Counted from the first letter of the stretch, positions 54,233 through 62,902 are shown. The stretch is DNA of 64,000 nucleotides from Euryarchaeota archaeon UBA103 (GCA_002506825.1 DAYH01000023.1:1-64000); one strand, 5' to 3'. Made by a program: numbers and translations. The notes: generated by a model from the letters alone, not told the origin.

Positions 54233-54709
54233 ATGTTTCCAGACCCTGTTAGCTCTGCTATGAAGGACGGGAGGGGGCAGGATGTTGTTGAACGGCTCGG
54301 GAGCAGGGACCTGAATGATGATGGGGAAATAATCAACCTAGCGATTGTTGGGTCAAGTAGGTACTATGACTATGCAAACTTCGAAGCTTTGATTGATTCA
54401 TGGATAGAGATTAACGGTTATCCAGACTTGATTATTGTCGGAGGCGCCAGTGGTGTTGACTACATGGCAGAGAGGTGGGCAGTGAATAATTCAATTCCAA
54501 TAGCCATATTCTCTGAGGAATGGGATGATCCGAGGAGGGGGCTTGAAGACTCGGGTAGACCCGAGGCGCCGAACTCCCTAACTGAGAAGATTCTGTTATC
54601 TTCCAGCCATATATTTGCAATGCCCTCTGCAACCAGTAAATGGACCAGAGTGGTAATCAGAGAGGCCAAAGATAGAGGAGTTCCTATTGAGGTACATGAA
54701 TTAGAGTAA
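54233..54709 (+). CDS. YspA/cpYpsA-type SLOG-family protein
   Basis: The 158-residue protein has a Rossmann-like SLOG fold: NLAIVGSSRYYDYANFEALIDSWI, then LIIVGGASGVDYMAERWAVNN, IPIAIFSEEWDD, and the FAMPSATSKWTRVVIREAKDRGVPIEV end. SLOG proteins bind nucleotide-derived ligands, often in signalling or defence, but lone members have no assigned role. ATG 54260 is an alternative start. It sits between sufS, divergently, and tRNA-Glu. Confidence 0.75.
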   Translation: MFPDPVSSAMKDGRGQDVVERLGSRDLNDDGEIINLAIVGSSRYYDYANFEALIDSWIEINGYPDLIIVGGASGVDYMAERWAVNNSIPIAIFSEEWDDPRRGLEDSGRPEAPNSLTEKILLSSSHIFAMPSATSKWTRVVIREAKDRGVPIEVHELE

Positions 54710-54711
54710 AT

Positions 54712-54789
54712 TGGTGCTCCTGCCGGGATTTGAACCCGGGTCGCCGGGATGAAAACCCGGTATGATGGACCGAACTACACCACAGGAGC
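54712..54789 (-). tRNA. tRNA-Glu (UUC) with encoded CCA
   Basis: On the minus strand the acceptor arm GCTCCTG pairs with CAGGAGC, discriminator A, then CCA. The anticodon stem-loop CCGGG TTTTCAT CCCGG gives UUC. It lies two bases after the SLOG gene's stop on the opposite strand. Confidence 0.95.
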
Positions 54790-54865
54790 TGAAGCATCGG
54801 ACACACGGCCCACACATAATCGAATCGGGTAGAAGGACACTCTAAGTAACCTATATGGAAGCAGA

Positions 54866-55477
54866 TTACTCCTCTTCATCCAGCAGTGAATCCCACCAGC
54901 GTATAGCTGGCAAGAAAACTATCAGGGAAATTACAGTTAATGCAATCCAAACCAAAGGACTCGCTAGGAATTTTAGTAATTGATCCCCCCAGACCCCGAT
55001 CACGATTCCTTGGATTCCAAATCTCAATCCCCTCCCCCACAAACCTGCAATGATAAATTGACGCTTGTCCATTTCTCCCATGCCTGCTATCCAAGCCAGA
55101 GCCTTGTAGGGAATAGGCGATAATGCGGCAATGAATATCCCTGCACTCCCATATCTGTCAATAAGATTATCCAATCTAACAATGTGTTTTTTATTGATTA
55201 TCCTCTCAGCGAAATTACGCCCCAGAATCTTGCCGAGCCACCATCCAACAACCGCTCCCGCTACACTAGTCAGCGTCACTACGAGCCATATCAGGAATAT
55301 TTCCATAGGCTGTCCTTGTGCGTCTAAGTACATTGGCAATGTTAGTGCTTCAGGAGGAATCGGTTGCAAAACTGCTTCGGTGAATGACAGGATTCCCAAC
55401 CCGGGAAGGCCTAGATCTAGTGACCACTCAATGTAGGAATCCCATGCATCCCAAAATTGACCGGGCAACAGTCCCAT
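54866..55477 (-). CDS. DedA/VTT-family membrane protein
   Basis: The 203-residue protein has the VTT/SNARE-associated domain: a hydrophobic N-terminal region with the FTEAVLQPIPPEALTLP re-entrant motif, VAGAVVGWWLGKILGR, then FIAALSPIPYKALAWIAGMGEMDKRQFIIAGLWGRGLRF with the conserved arginines. Related proteins flip polyprenyl or phospholipid carriers in bacteria. The role here is inferred only from the family. Confidence 0.88.
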   Translation of the reverse strand: MGLLPGQFWDAWDSYIEWSLDLGLPGLGILSFTEAVLQPIPPEALTLPMYLDAQGQPMEIFLIWLVVTLTSVAGAVVGWWLGKILGRNFAERIINKKHIVRLDNLIDRYGSAGIFIAALSPIPYKALAWIAGMGEMDKRQFIIAGLWGRGLRFGIQGIVIGVWGDQLLKFLASPLVWIALTVISLIVFLPAIRWWDSLLDEEE

Positions 55478-55571
55478 ACATGGTCGTCGATGTCATTGCA
55501 TTATGAAATAGTGGTATTTGTGAGGATTTCCATAGGCAAAACCAATGAAAGGGATGTGTGGCGTCTAGATT

Positions 55572-56066
55572 ATGGGAGAGGGCACGGTCTTGGATACATC
55601 AGCCTTGATTTCTTGGCCACTATCAGAACTAAGTGGATCCATGATTGTAAGTTCCCAGGTTAGCGAGCTGGAGAAGCATTCTCCCACACGAGCAGATATC
55701 ATCGAGTCATTGGGATTGATAATTTCGGAACCCAGCATAGAGTCCCTCGCTACTATATCGGAGCTTGCAATGGAGACTGGAGATATGACTGGGATTTCTC
55801 AAACCGATCTGAGCTTGGTTGCGTTAGCACATTGTAGAGGTGCGACTCTGGTTACTGATGACTACAGAATGCAAAATCTGGCTGAGATTCTCGGAATGGA
55901 GTGGAGAGGGGCGATAATGGATGGAATCTCTGAAACCTGGAGATGGGAATTGAAATGCATTGGCTGTGGGACTGTATATGGATCTCCTGAGTCCCCCAGC
56001 CGTAACAAGAGAGTTTTGAAAGAGTGCAAAAATTGCGGAAGTGTGCTTAAACTGAGAAAGAAATGA
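55572..56066 (+). CDS. nob1: Nob1-type rRNA-processing endonuclease (PIN plus zinc ribbon)
   Basis: The 164-residue protein has a PIN domain with VLDTSALI and the acidic TDLSLVALAHCRGATLVTDDYRMQNLA segment, followed by the zinc ribbon CIGCGTVY...CKNCGSV. Nob1 makes the final cut at the 3' end of small-subunit rRNA. The four-cysteine ribbon and the length match archaeal Nob1. Its stop TGA is directly followed by the stop of the convergent tatA gene. Confidence 0.9.
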   Translation: MGEGTVLDTSALISWPLSELSGSMIVSSQVSELEKHSPTRADIIESLGLIISEPSIESLATISELAMETGDMTGISQTDLSLVALAHCRGATLVTDDYRMQNLAEILGMEWRGAIMDGISETWRWELKCIGCGTVYGSPESPSRNKRVLKECKNCGSVLKLRKK

Positions 56067-56276
56067 TCACTCGCTTTCCATATCCACTTCAGCAGTCATT
56101 CCGCCCCTATCCATATCCTGTTCGGCCTTTGAAGGATTTGTTACTTCACTTACAGCCTTCTGATACTCGCCTTTTGCCAAACCGACATTCCTTGCAAGCT
56201 TCGGTATCTTATCTACTCCGAAAATTAGTACTCCAAAAACGACTAGCGCCACTATTTCGACGGTGCCAAGTGCCAT
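56067..56276 (-). CDS. tatA: Sec-independent protein translocase TatA
   Basis: The 69-residue protein has a hydrophobic helix (residues 5-22, EIVALVVFGVLIFGV) followed by a KIPKLARNVGLAKGEYQKA amphipathic helix, with a charged tail. This is the TatA/TatE architecture. A TatC gene is not in the window. It abuts the nob1 stop codon tail to tail. Confidence 0.9.
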   Translation of the reverse strand: MALGTVEIVALVVFGVLIFGVDKIPKLARNVGLAKGEYQKAVSEVTNPSKAEQDMDRGGMTAEVDMESE

Positions 56277-56330
56277 AGTATCAGAAGGTGGTAGGGGACA
56301 TATCGATTCAATGCTTCGGAGGAAAAATGT

Positions 56331-56600
56331 CTAACCTCCTGAAACAGGAGGGAGAAATGCTACTTCTGAATGATCTTTGAGAGGGATTTCAAAATCTGAA
56401 TAAATATTTCCATCTAGAGCCACTCTAAGTCCTTTAGAGACAAGATCTTCCAGATTTAATCGTGAAATCAGATCGATTAATTTTGTATCTTTGGATAAAG
56501 CGATTTCAACTTCTCTTTCCCCTATAGATTCGGCTAGTGGGCCGAAGAATAGCACTCTAACTATAATCGCACTACCACCTGGATGAGCTGGTGCGTCCAT
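56331..56600 (-). CDS. ThiS/MoaD-like ubiquitin-fold protein (SAMP-type)
   Basis: The 89-residue protein has the beta-grasp sequence IVRVLFFGPLAESIGEREVEIALS and ends in VAFLPPVSGG, the diglycine tail that E1-like enzymes adenylate. Archaeal homologues act as MoaD, sulfur carriers in tRNA thiolation, or ubiquitin-like SAMPs. The first 12 residues may not be part of the protein. No partner (MoaE, UbaA or ThiF-like) is adjacent. Confidence 0.85.
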   Translation of the reverse strand: MDAPAHPGGSAIIVRVLFFGPLAESIGEREVEIALSKDTKLIDLISRLNLEDLVSKGLRVALDGNIYSDFEIPLKDHSEVAFLPPVSGG

Positions 56601-56650
56601 GTTAATCTTAGAAGGTCCTCAGCAATCAATTCATCGATTACGAACTATAC

Positions 56651-56657
56651 TAAATTA
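56651..56657 (+). promoter_or_regulatory. TATA-like element upstream of the HAD phosphatase
   Basis: TAAATTA is centred exactly 26 bases before ATG 56680, supporting that start codon over the in-frame GTG at 56665 and indicating a leaderless transcript. Confidence 0.5.
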
Positions 56658-56679
56658 ACATGGAGTGCCTGCGATAATC

Positions 56680-57381
56680 ATGAATAGCGTGACTGCTGTC
56701 GTTTTCGACTGTGACGGCGTGCTCACTGATAATGGATCTTCTTGGCAAAATATTCATAGTAAATTTGGCACAGATTCCGCAGATGGCGGATCCCATAAAA
56801 AAACCTTAGAGATGTTCCTTGATGGGAAAATAACCGAAGAAGAATTTGTCGAACATGATATCAGGCTATGGAAGAGTGTGAAGTCTGACATACACAGAGA
56901 TGACATAATGAGGTGTTACAGCGGTGTGGGACTTATGGAAGGGGCCAGGGATGTTGTCGAGGAGCTTCATAACAGAGGAATATATGTCGCGATAGTATCT
57001 TCTGGGGTCGACCTGTTTGTAGGTGCGATAGCAAATATGCTGAAGGTCGATGATTGGGCTGCCAATGGTTTTGAATGGGACGAAAACGGTTTCTTGGAGA
57101 GGGGGCTTCCGACTAGGGTATACTCTCATAATAAAGGACTAATGGTAGAGAAGCTTGCAAGGATAAATGGCTTTGAATCAAGTACAATCATATCAATAGG
57201 AGACTCGAGTACTGACTTGTCTATGAAAATCGGTAAATCTTCTTTCGTTGGATTTAATCCGGCTAGGGAAAGAGCCTTGGAAGCGTTCATCGAATCAGGA
57301 GTTCCTGTAGTAGAAAGTAAGGACCTCAGAGATATTTGGCCATACATATTCAGTGGGGAAGAGTTTCCCAGAGAAGATTAA
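56680..57381 (+). CDS. HAD-family phosphatase (phosphoserine phosphatase-like)
   Basis: The 233-residue protein has HAD motif I FDCDGVLTD, motif II VSSGVDLFV, and motif III/IV in SIGDSSTDLSM. A small helical cap lies between motifs I and II. The closest known kind is SerB-like phosphoserine phosphatase, but the substrate pocket is not diagnostic. If it is SerB it would supply serine for GlyA. It overlaps the convergent DNA polymerase gene by four bases. Confidence 0.82.
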   Translation: MNSVTAVVFDCDGVLTDNGSSWQNIHSKFGTDSADGGSHKKTLEMFLDGKITEEEFVEHDIRLWKSVKSDIHRDDIMRCYSGVGLMEGARDVVEELHNRGIYVAIVSSGVDLFVGAIANMLKVDDWAANGFEWDENGFLERGLPTRVYSHNKGLMVEKLARINGFESSTIISIGDSSTDLSMKIGKSSFVGFNPARERALEAFIESGVPVVESKDLRDIWPYIFSGEEFPRED

Positions 57382-59000
57382 GCGAAAGGAATCGAGGCAG
57401 TGGCGAAGGTATGCAAATTAACTACAGTTAAGATACATGGTTTGGGTTGGAATCCCAGCATCCTCTGGAAATCTGTTTGATTCTGCCACGTCGAACTGTG
57501 TACCATGGTTGTTCCTTTGTAATTACCAACAAAATGACCATGTACATGCCCGGTAACAAAAATATCCGGCACTGTTGAAATTACCAAGTTATCTTCTGGT
57601 TCTGGAGAAAGCGGAGTTTTTCCACCCCACGATGGGGCTAAGTGCCTTCTCTCCAGCATCGCTTGCATTGCTCTTTCTGGCTGAGAGTATGAAACAGATC
57701 TCAAAGTTGCAACGAAATCATCTATGCTCTTTCCATGATATGACAGCACCCTCACCCCATGTAAGCTGAAATCACATGGATTTCCTACAAAGGTAGCATC
57801 TGAATAGTCCTGCTGAACCTCTGGATCGAGCGCTGGTTGTGGCTCTGCGGGCCTTACCGCATCATGGTTCCCAGGAAGTATGATGACATCTACCCAGTCT
57901 GGTAGTCCTTCGAGAAGTTTCGCAAGCTCCGAATACTGATTGAATAGATCCTTGATCGACAAGTGCCTGTCTTGACCGGGATAAATTCCAACCCCATCAA
58001 CTCCATCTCCACTTAGAACAAAATACTTGATTGTTTTAGCCAGTGGATCGTTATTGAACCATGTAATCATTTTCTCCCATTGGGGACCTAGGAATGTCAT
58101 ACTCCCGACATGCGTATCTGATAGGAAGGCGGCGGATACTGCTTGATCTTCTGCCGCCATAGATTTGGAATGCACGCCTAATGGAGGTAGGTGAATATCT
58201 TGAACGAAGAAAATTGGATCCCCCTCGCCTACAAGAAAATATCCACTAACCCCTACGACATCATCATCCATTAGTCCGTCCAAAGCTGGATGTACTTCAG
58301 AAGCATCCGATGGCGGCTTTACTATGCATCTAACCTGGGCTGTTTCGTCCTCGATAACGAACATCAAATTCTTACTCTTGGCCCACCGCATATCAGTAGC
58401 GAGACCGACCATTGTCACCTCGTAGTCCCTGCTGGAATGTCTCTGGCGATTTCTCCAAGCTTCCGAGGCCGGAGTTGGCCTCCTTGGAAGCGAGTTTGCG
58501 GACAACATCATCGATCTGATCTTCTTTAGTCTGTCTGTGAAGCAGGATTTCATGTCTGACATCTTACCCTCGGTCACTGAGTTTCCAGTAATATCGAAAT
58601 GAATCTCAATCTCAGAGTCTACATCAGTGGCGTGCATCGGAAAATCTGCCAGATTATATTGCTCCAAACCGTGTGGTCTAGGAGGAGGAGCTAGTTCGAG
58701 AGTCTCTGAAGGGGCTACAGTCCTACCCATGGATGAGTGACTATTAGGATTTGGAAGAGTAACTTGTCGTGTTTTTGGAGATTCTGCTTGCATATTTTCG
58801 ACTGATGTAGATGCTGTAATGGAAAGTAGTTCGCTAATAGTTCGGAAGTCTAGAATTTTCACTCCAGACGCCCTAGCGGCTTGGATAAGAGGCTGTAGGT
58901 CTTCCAATTCCTGTATTATTTGCTGTGACTTCCTGCCGATTACAAGAATACCTGAAGAAGCCAAAATTCGCTGTCTTGCAGGCCAATCGTCCGAGACCAT
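57378..59000 (-). CDS. polB: DNA polymerase D small subunit (DP1)
   Basis: The 540-residue protein is the euryarchaeal PolD small subunit. The OB domain (GLATDMRWAKSKNLMFVIEDETAQVRCIVKPP) precedes a calcineurin-type phosphoesterase with SDTHVGS (about residue 293), LSGDGVDGVGIYPGQD, LPGNHDA (about 379) and TGHVHGH (about 483), which together give the 3'-5' proofreading exonuclease. The first 150 residues include a helical DP2-binding region and a low-complexity linker. The large subunit is not in the window. ATG 59000 is preferred to TTG 59009. Confidence 0.95.
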   Translation of the reverse strand: MVSDDWPARQRILASSGILVIGRKSQQIIQELEDLQPLIQAARASGVKILDFRTISELLSITASTSVENMQAESPKTRQVTLPNPNSHSSMGRTVAPSETLELAPPPRPHGLEQYNLADFPMHATDVDSEIEIHFDITGNSVTEGKMSDMKSCFTDRLKKIRSMMLSANSLPRRPTPASEAWRNRQRHSSRDYEVTMVGLATDMRWAKSKNLMFVIEDETAQVRCIVKPPSDASEVHPALDGLMDDDVVGVSGYFLVGEGDPIFFVQDIHLPPLGVHSKSMAAEDQAVSAAFLSDTHVGSMTFLGPQWEKMITWFNNDPLAKTIKYFVLSGDGVDGVGIYPGQDRHLSIKDLFNQYSELAKLLEGLPDWVDVIILPGNHDAVRPAEPQPALDPEVQQDYSDATFVGNPCDFSLHGVRVLSYHGKSIDDFVATLRSVSYSQPERAMQAMLERRHLAPSWGGKTPLSPEPEDNLVISTVPDIFVTGHVHGHFVGNYKGTTMVHSSTWQNQTDFQRMLGFQPKPCILTVVNLHTFATASIPFA

Positions 59001-59054
59001 GTCAGTCAAGGGAGAAGGTCACCTCATGATGATATCGCTAAAGGACTTGTGAAA

Positions 59055-59762
59055 CTACTCTTTGTCGTCCCAATCGGTCAAAGATGCTAAGTCCACCTTT
59101 CCTATATCTTCTGCGACTGTTCTAGGACTTTTCTGCCACTCTAAGCTCCCCTCCCACTCCTCAGAAGAGGGATCTAGCTGAGAAGTGTCAAATGATCCTT
59201 CGGATGCATCTTTGTTCAATGCCTCCTCCACAACGGCCTCATTCTCATCAACCCTATCCAAGGCCTCAAGAGTTAGTCTAAGGGCGAAGGCAGCGAATGA
59301 CCTTTTGTTGTCTAATCTATCATTGTCTCCAAAATCCATTCTCCTCGACAGGAAGTAGTCTCCCGCTATGACTGCAACATGGACCCTGCCTACTTCCTTG
59401 TTACTTGTTGACCCCCCGGGTCCGGCAATTCCCGTAATTCCTATCGAAACATTGGAGTCGGATTGAAATTTAGCCCCCTGGGCCATCTGAATTGCAACCT
59501 CATGGGATACTGCGCCCGCATCATCACTATCGAATGCCGTCTTTTCTACGCCTAGTTCCCTCATCTTAGATTCATTGGAATAGGTAATCCAACCTTGATT
59601 GAACCATGCAGAAGCCCCGGAAATATCCGTTATCAGGGAAGCTACTAGTCCTCCTGTGCAGGATTCCGCCACAGAAACGGTCCAGTCCCTCTTCCTAAGC
59701 CTTCTAGCAACGCGGGACGCTAGTCCAGCTGTCTCTTCAACCACGCAACGTCCCGCCGGCAT
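59055..59762 (-). CDS. CinA C-terminal-domain protein (nicotinamide-nucleotide amidase type)
   Basis: The core, residues about 5-170, is a stand-alone CinA/PncC domain: VSVAESCTGGLVASLITDISGASAWFNQGWITYSNESKMRELGV and SIGITGIAGPGGSTSNKEVGRVHVAV. It deamidates nicotinamide mononucleotide to NaMN in NAD recycling. The C-terminal 60 residues are an acidic extension without a recognised motif. GTG 59765 is one codon earlier; ATG 59762 was chosen. It lies 54 bases upstream of the polB start on the same strand. Confidence 0.9.
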   Translation of the reverse strand: MPAGRCVVEETAGLASRVARRLRKRDWTVSVAESCTGGLVASLITDISGASAWFNQGWITYSNESKMRELGVEKTAFDSDDAGAVSHEVAIQMAQGAKFQSDSNVSIGITGIAGPGGSTSNKEVGRVHVAVIAGDYFLSRRMDFGDNDRLDNKRSFAAFALRLTLEALDRVDENEAVVEEALNKDASEGSFDTSQLDPSSEEWEGSLEWQKSPRTVAEDIGKVDLASLTDWDDKE

Positions 59763-59822
59763 CACTTATTGAATATTCAGTAAATTGAATGATTCCACCT
59801 GTACTTGAATTACGAAAAATAT

Positions 59823-59898
59823 TGGTGGGTCCGGCAGGAATTGAACCTGCGATCTTCGCTTTGTAAGAGCAACGTCATAACCCCTAGACCACGGACCC
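59823..59898 (-). tRNA. tRNA-Val (UAC) with encoded CCA
   Basis: On the minus strand GGGTCCG pairs with CGGACCC, discriminator A, then CCA. The anticodon stem-loop TTGCT CTTACAA AGCGA contains one U-G pair and gives UAC. It lies inside a longer open frame leading to the PCMT-like gene, so that frame's N-terminus is not coding. Confidence 0.94.
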
Positions 59899-59960
59899 TA
59901 TACAGTCGGGGGGGCGTTGTGTTCAAATGGACTGCGGCTAAAGGAGTGCTGAGAGAAACC

Positions 59961-60947
59961 ATGTCCGAAGTAACTGATCTAGTAGAAATGCTAGAAAAAA
60001 CAGGGATTCCAATGAGTAATGAGGTAATTGAAGCGTTACTAAATACTAAACCTTCAGATTTTACAGATTTTCCTTTGGAAAGCTTCTGGCATGACTTTCC
60101 TGTCCCTTTTCTTGTAACCGATTCGGGAGTAACAAAAACGATTTCTGCCCCTCACATGATAGTGACCATGCTTCATCACCTAGAGCTGGATGAGGGACTT
60201 CACGTTCTTCTTATGGGGTCCAAAGGAGGATATTTGGCCACTCTGATAGATTTGATTTGCGGACATGGCGGTAAAGTCACCATAATAGAGCCGCATGATG
60301 AGATAGCCGAACATACTTCGAATGTTCTTGAGGGCCGTGAGCAATGTGGTTTAATCCGTGTTCTGGGGAAGGAGGCTTTGGAAGATCCATTCTGGGATAG
60401 GGACGTAGACAGGGTTCTTTTCACAGGCTCCATCAGAGAAATACCAAGTTTTGTCGAGTTGCTAATTGAGGAGGGCGGATTTATTCTAGGACCATTTGGC
60501 GGCAGGATTCAACAGAGGCTAATGAAAAAGGAGTGGCAAGGTGGCACTTGGCTTGAAACCGATTTAGGAGGGGTGGTTTTCGGACCCATGGACATCAGAG
60601 AGTCGGAAAGGGGTTTTCCCGACCCTTTGTTCATAGCAGATGAGTTCGAGGATGCATTGATATTGATTTCATCGGTTCTCGGCGAGAGTTCCGAGGAGGT
60701 TTACAGACTGGAAAGACTTGTAGAATCACTAAGAGGACTCCCCCCTGGGCTTCCAGAGATCACTGATAGCTTCACTGAAGAGGAAATTATTGAACATCCA
60801 GTAATCGAGCTGCTGATGACTGAAGCTGAATGGCTAAATGACCTATGGCCGACTTTCGTCGACATACTTGGATTCGATCTTGAGGGAAGAGTTCCAGATT
60901 TAGAAGAGCCACTTTTTGGAAAAAGGCATGCAGACTTCACCCCCTAG
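59961..60947 (+). CDS. Protein-L-isoaspartate methyltransferase-like protein
   Basis: ATG 59961 gives 328 residues; the upstream frame overlaps tRNA-Val. The first 200 residues resemble PCMT: DFPVPFLVTDSGVTKTISAPHMIVTMLHHLEL and the SAM-binding motif I, here HVLLMGSKGGYLATLIDLI, then KVTIIEPHDEIAEHTSNVL. Motif I has MGSKGG in place of the usual IGTGSG. The C-terminal 100 residues are acidic and not recognised. A repair role (methylating damaged isoaspartate) is likely but uncertain because of the altered motif. Confidence 0.72.
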   Translation: MSEVTDLVEMLEKTGIPMSNEVIEALLNTKPSDFTDFPLESFWHDFPVPFLVTDSGVTKTISAPHMIVTMLHHLELDEGLHVLLMGSKGGYLATLIDLICGHGGKVTIIEPHDEIAEHTSNVLEGREQCGLIRVLGKEALEDPFWDRDVDRVLFTGSIREIPSFVELLIEEGGFILGPFGGRIQQRLMKKEWQGGTWLETDLGGVVFGPMDIRESERGFPDPLFIADEFEDALILISSVLGESSEEVYRLERLVESLRGLPPGLPEITDSFTEEEIIEHPVIELLMTEAEWLNDLWPTFVDILGFDLEGRVPDLEEPLFGKRHADFTP

Positions 60948-61001
60948 CTATATTCTTTGTTAATCCGAAGAAGTGATGTCTACGAGTCCTTACGATATGG
61001 C

Positions 61002-62288
61002 ATGGAGGGGCCGACGCGGGAGTCTATCGATCGTGCGCTTGGGAGCCTAACAAGTGTGGACAATATTGTACTGAAGAGGCTCGGAGATAATGGCAAGGCT
61101 TGGATTGTCGGTGGGTGGGTGAGGGATTCTCTTTCAGGCGGGAGTCCCGAGGACATGGATATTGCAACAACCCTTAATCCTGAACAAATAAAATCAATTT
61201 TTCCTAAGTCACTAATGGTCGGAGCCAGCTTTGGGACTGTAATAGTTAGATTAGATGATGATCTTGGAGATGGCTCAGAGTGGCAAGTCACGACACTAAG
61301 AAGCGAGGGCGAATATTCCGATGGCAGAAGGCCCGGCAAAGTGAGTTTCCTTGAGGGAGGAGAAGAAAATAGCGGAATTATTGCAGACCTAGGCCGGAGG
61401 GATTTCACAATTAATTCAATGGCAATTGATGCAGAAGGTGGATTCTTAGACCCTCATGGCGGATTAAATGACTTAGAATCGGGCGTTCTGAAATCAGTGG
61501 GCGATGCTAAAGAGAGATTCAAGGAAGACGGTTTGAGAGTACTTCGTGCATTTAGGTTCCTTGATGGCGGGAGAATGGGCATAAGGGAGATGGACGATTC
61601 GCTCAGAAACGGTATTTTGTCGTCCAAAGAATTTCTATCCGGAATATCTAGGGAAAGAGTGGGCATGGAGATGTCCAAGATACTGAGTGGTGAAAATACA
61701 CATTCTATTGCCTCCCAGATGTTATCATTGGGAGTATTGAGTAGAGTATTCGAGGACCTCCCTCTGGATTTGCCCCCCGAATTATCTACAAAATATTTAG
61801 TCAATCTAGCTTTATTGCTTAGAGGCAGTGAGCTTTCTGGTGAAATGCTCTCGGCTAGGTTGAGGGACCTATTAGTTCTCTCCAAGAATGATCTCTTGGA
61901 AGTATCCATAATGCACGAATGTAGGAACATGATTCTAGATTCGTCAATAAAGTCCTCCAGGAGATTCACTGCCGCTGTTCCGGACGAGAGAAAGGAGATG
62001 CTTCTCGATTATCTACAGAAATCTGGAACAGACACAGAGGATTTCGTGAAATCGATTGAAGACATAAATGGCCATGGACTACATCTAGATCCGCTCGTAA
62101 AAGGGGCGAGACTGGTCAGTGTAACTGGCCTTCAGCCGGGACCGCGTCTGGGGAGGCTAAAGGGGTGGCTCCACAGAAGGCAGATTGAAGAGGCATCCAA
62201 ATCCGAAGAGGAGGTACTAGAGTTCCTTTCAGATATTGACTGGGAGCTATCCGATTACCGAGAATGGGAACACCTAAGCTGGCCCTAG
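61002..62288 (+). CDS. Class II (bacterial/eukaryotic-type) CCA-adding tRNA nucleotidyltransferase-like protein
   Basis: The protein is 428 residues from ATG 61002; a TTG start at 60957 adds 15. It is a nucleotidyltransferase of the poly(A) polymerase/CCA-adding class II family: GGWVRD (37-42), the catalytic DMD (51-53), LRSEGEYSDGRRPGKVSF, RRDFTIN (about 132-138) and EDGLRVLRAFRF. Archaea normally use the unrelated class I enzyme. It may add or repair CCA or act on other RNA tails. It is convergent with the H-protein-like gene with no base between stops. Confidence 0.88.
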   Translation: MEGPTRESIDRALGSLTSVDNIVLKRLGDNGKAWIVGGWVRDSLSGGSPEDMDIATTLNPEQIKSIFPKSLMVGASFGTVIVRLDDDLGDGSEWQVTTLRSEGEYSDGRRPGKVSFLEGGEENSGIIADLGRRDFTINSMAIDAEGGFLDPHGGLNDLESGVLKSVGDAKERFKEDGLRVLRAFRFLDGGRMGIREMDDSLRNGILSSKEFLSGISRERVGMEMSKILSGENTHSIASQMLSLGVLSRVFEDLPLDLPPELSTKYLVNLALLLRGSELSGEMLSARLRDLLVLSKNDLLEVSIMHECRNMILDSSIKSSRRFTAAVPDERKEMLLDYLQKSGTDTEDFVKSIEDINGHGLHLDPLVKGARLVSVTGLQPGPRLGRLKGWLHRRQIEEASKSEEEVLEFLSDIDWELSDYREWEHLSWP

Positions 62289-62822
62289 TCAGGGCAACTC
62301 GTTTAGCATAACCAAGTACTCATCCTTGTCCATGAATTGGTCTTCGTCGAAATCATCAGAGAACGTCTTGACAATTACGCACCACGCATCCCCATAGGCG
62401 TCCTCATTTACTATGTCGGGATTATCCTCGACATGTCCGTTTAATTCAACAATTGTACACGAAATTGGAGCATTAATCAGCATTCTATCAAATTCGCCAT
62501 CGTACCTAGTAGTTACTGTAATCAAAAGCTCATCAGTATCCACTTGCCCTCCCATTGTTTCGGATTTAGGAGATTTTTGTTCGTCGTCGTCCTCGGATAG
62601 GCCAGAGTCGGCCTCGATTTCAAAATCACTATCATCACGAGGTCGCGCCAGAACCACTTGTATCACTTCTCCGAACTCAGCCATCAGAAATTCACTGAGT
62701 CCTATCTTGATACTAGTCGTTCCTTCGTCCTTATCCTCATCCAAAACTTGCATCCAAAGATGGTCAAGCGTGTATAGGCGGTCGTGTGCAATGCTGAACT
62801 CTGCGTAGTCGCTGTCGGCCAT
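62289..62822 (-). CDS. Glycine-cleavage H-like protein without the lipoyl lysine
   Basis: The 177-residue protein aligns with GcvH at both ends: YTLDHLWMQVLDE (residues 17-29) and IGLSEFLMAEFGEVIQVVLARP (40-61), then APISCTIVELN (118-128) and PDIVNEDAYGDAWCVIVK (135-152). The central segment carrying the lipoyl-lysine motif (ESVKA in normal H-protein) is replaced by an acidic insertion and YDGEFDRMLIN, with Phe111 where the lysine should be. The usual length is about 130. It may be a non-lipoylated paralogue with another role. The stop abuts the convergent CCA-like gene. Confidence 0.75.
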   Translation of the reverse strand: MADSDYAEFSIAHDRLYTLDHLWMQVLDEDKDEGTTSIKIGLSEFLMAEFGEVIQVVLARPRDDSDFEIEADSGLSEDDDEQKSPKSETMGGQVDTDELLITVTTRYDGEFDRMLINAPISCTIVELNGHVEDNPDIVNEDAYGDAWCVIVKTFSDDFDEDQFMDKDEYLVMLNELP

Positions 62823-62895
62823 GTTACCCGCACCGCCGCCCTCAATATCTCATTTCAACTATTCGTTTCTAGAGATTTGAGAATTACCCAACAAG

Positions 62896-62902
62896 ATATT
62901 AA
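62896..62902 (+). promoter_or_regulatory. TATA-like element upstream of the acyl-CoA dehydrogenase
   Basis: ATATTAA is centred 27 bases before ATG 62926, the spacing expected for a leaderless transcript. Confidence 0.4.

Noticed and set aside
59805..59960. N-terminal extension of the PCMT-like gene to an ATG at 59805
   Set aside because: The extension is read through the tRNA-Val gene on the other strand; ATG 59961 is a better start.
61454..61969. A 171-codon frame antisense to the CCA-like gene
   Set aside because: It is a shadow frame with serine-rich composition, opposite a motif-complete gene.
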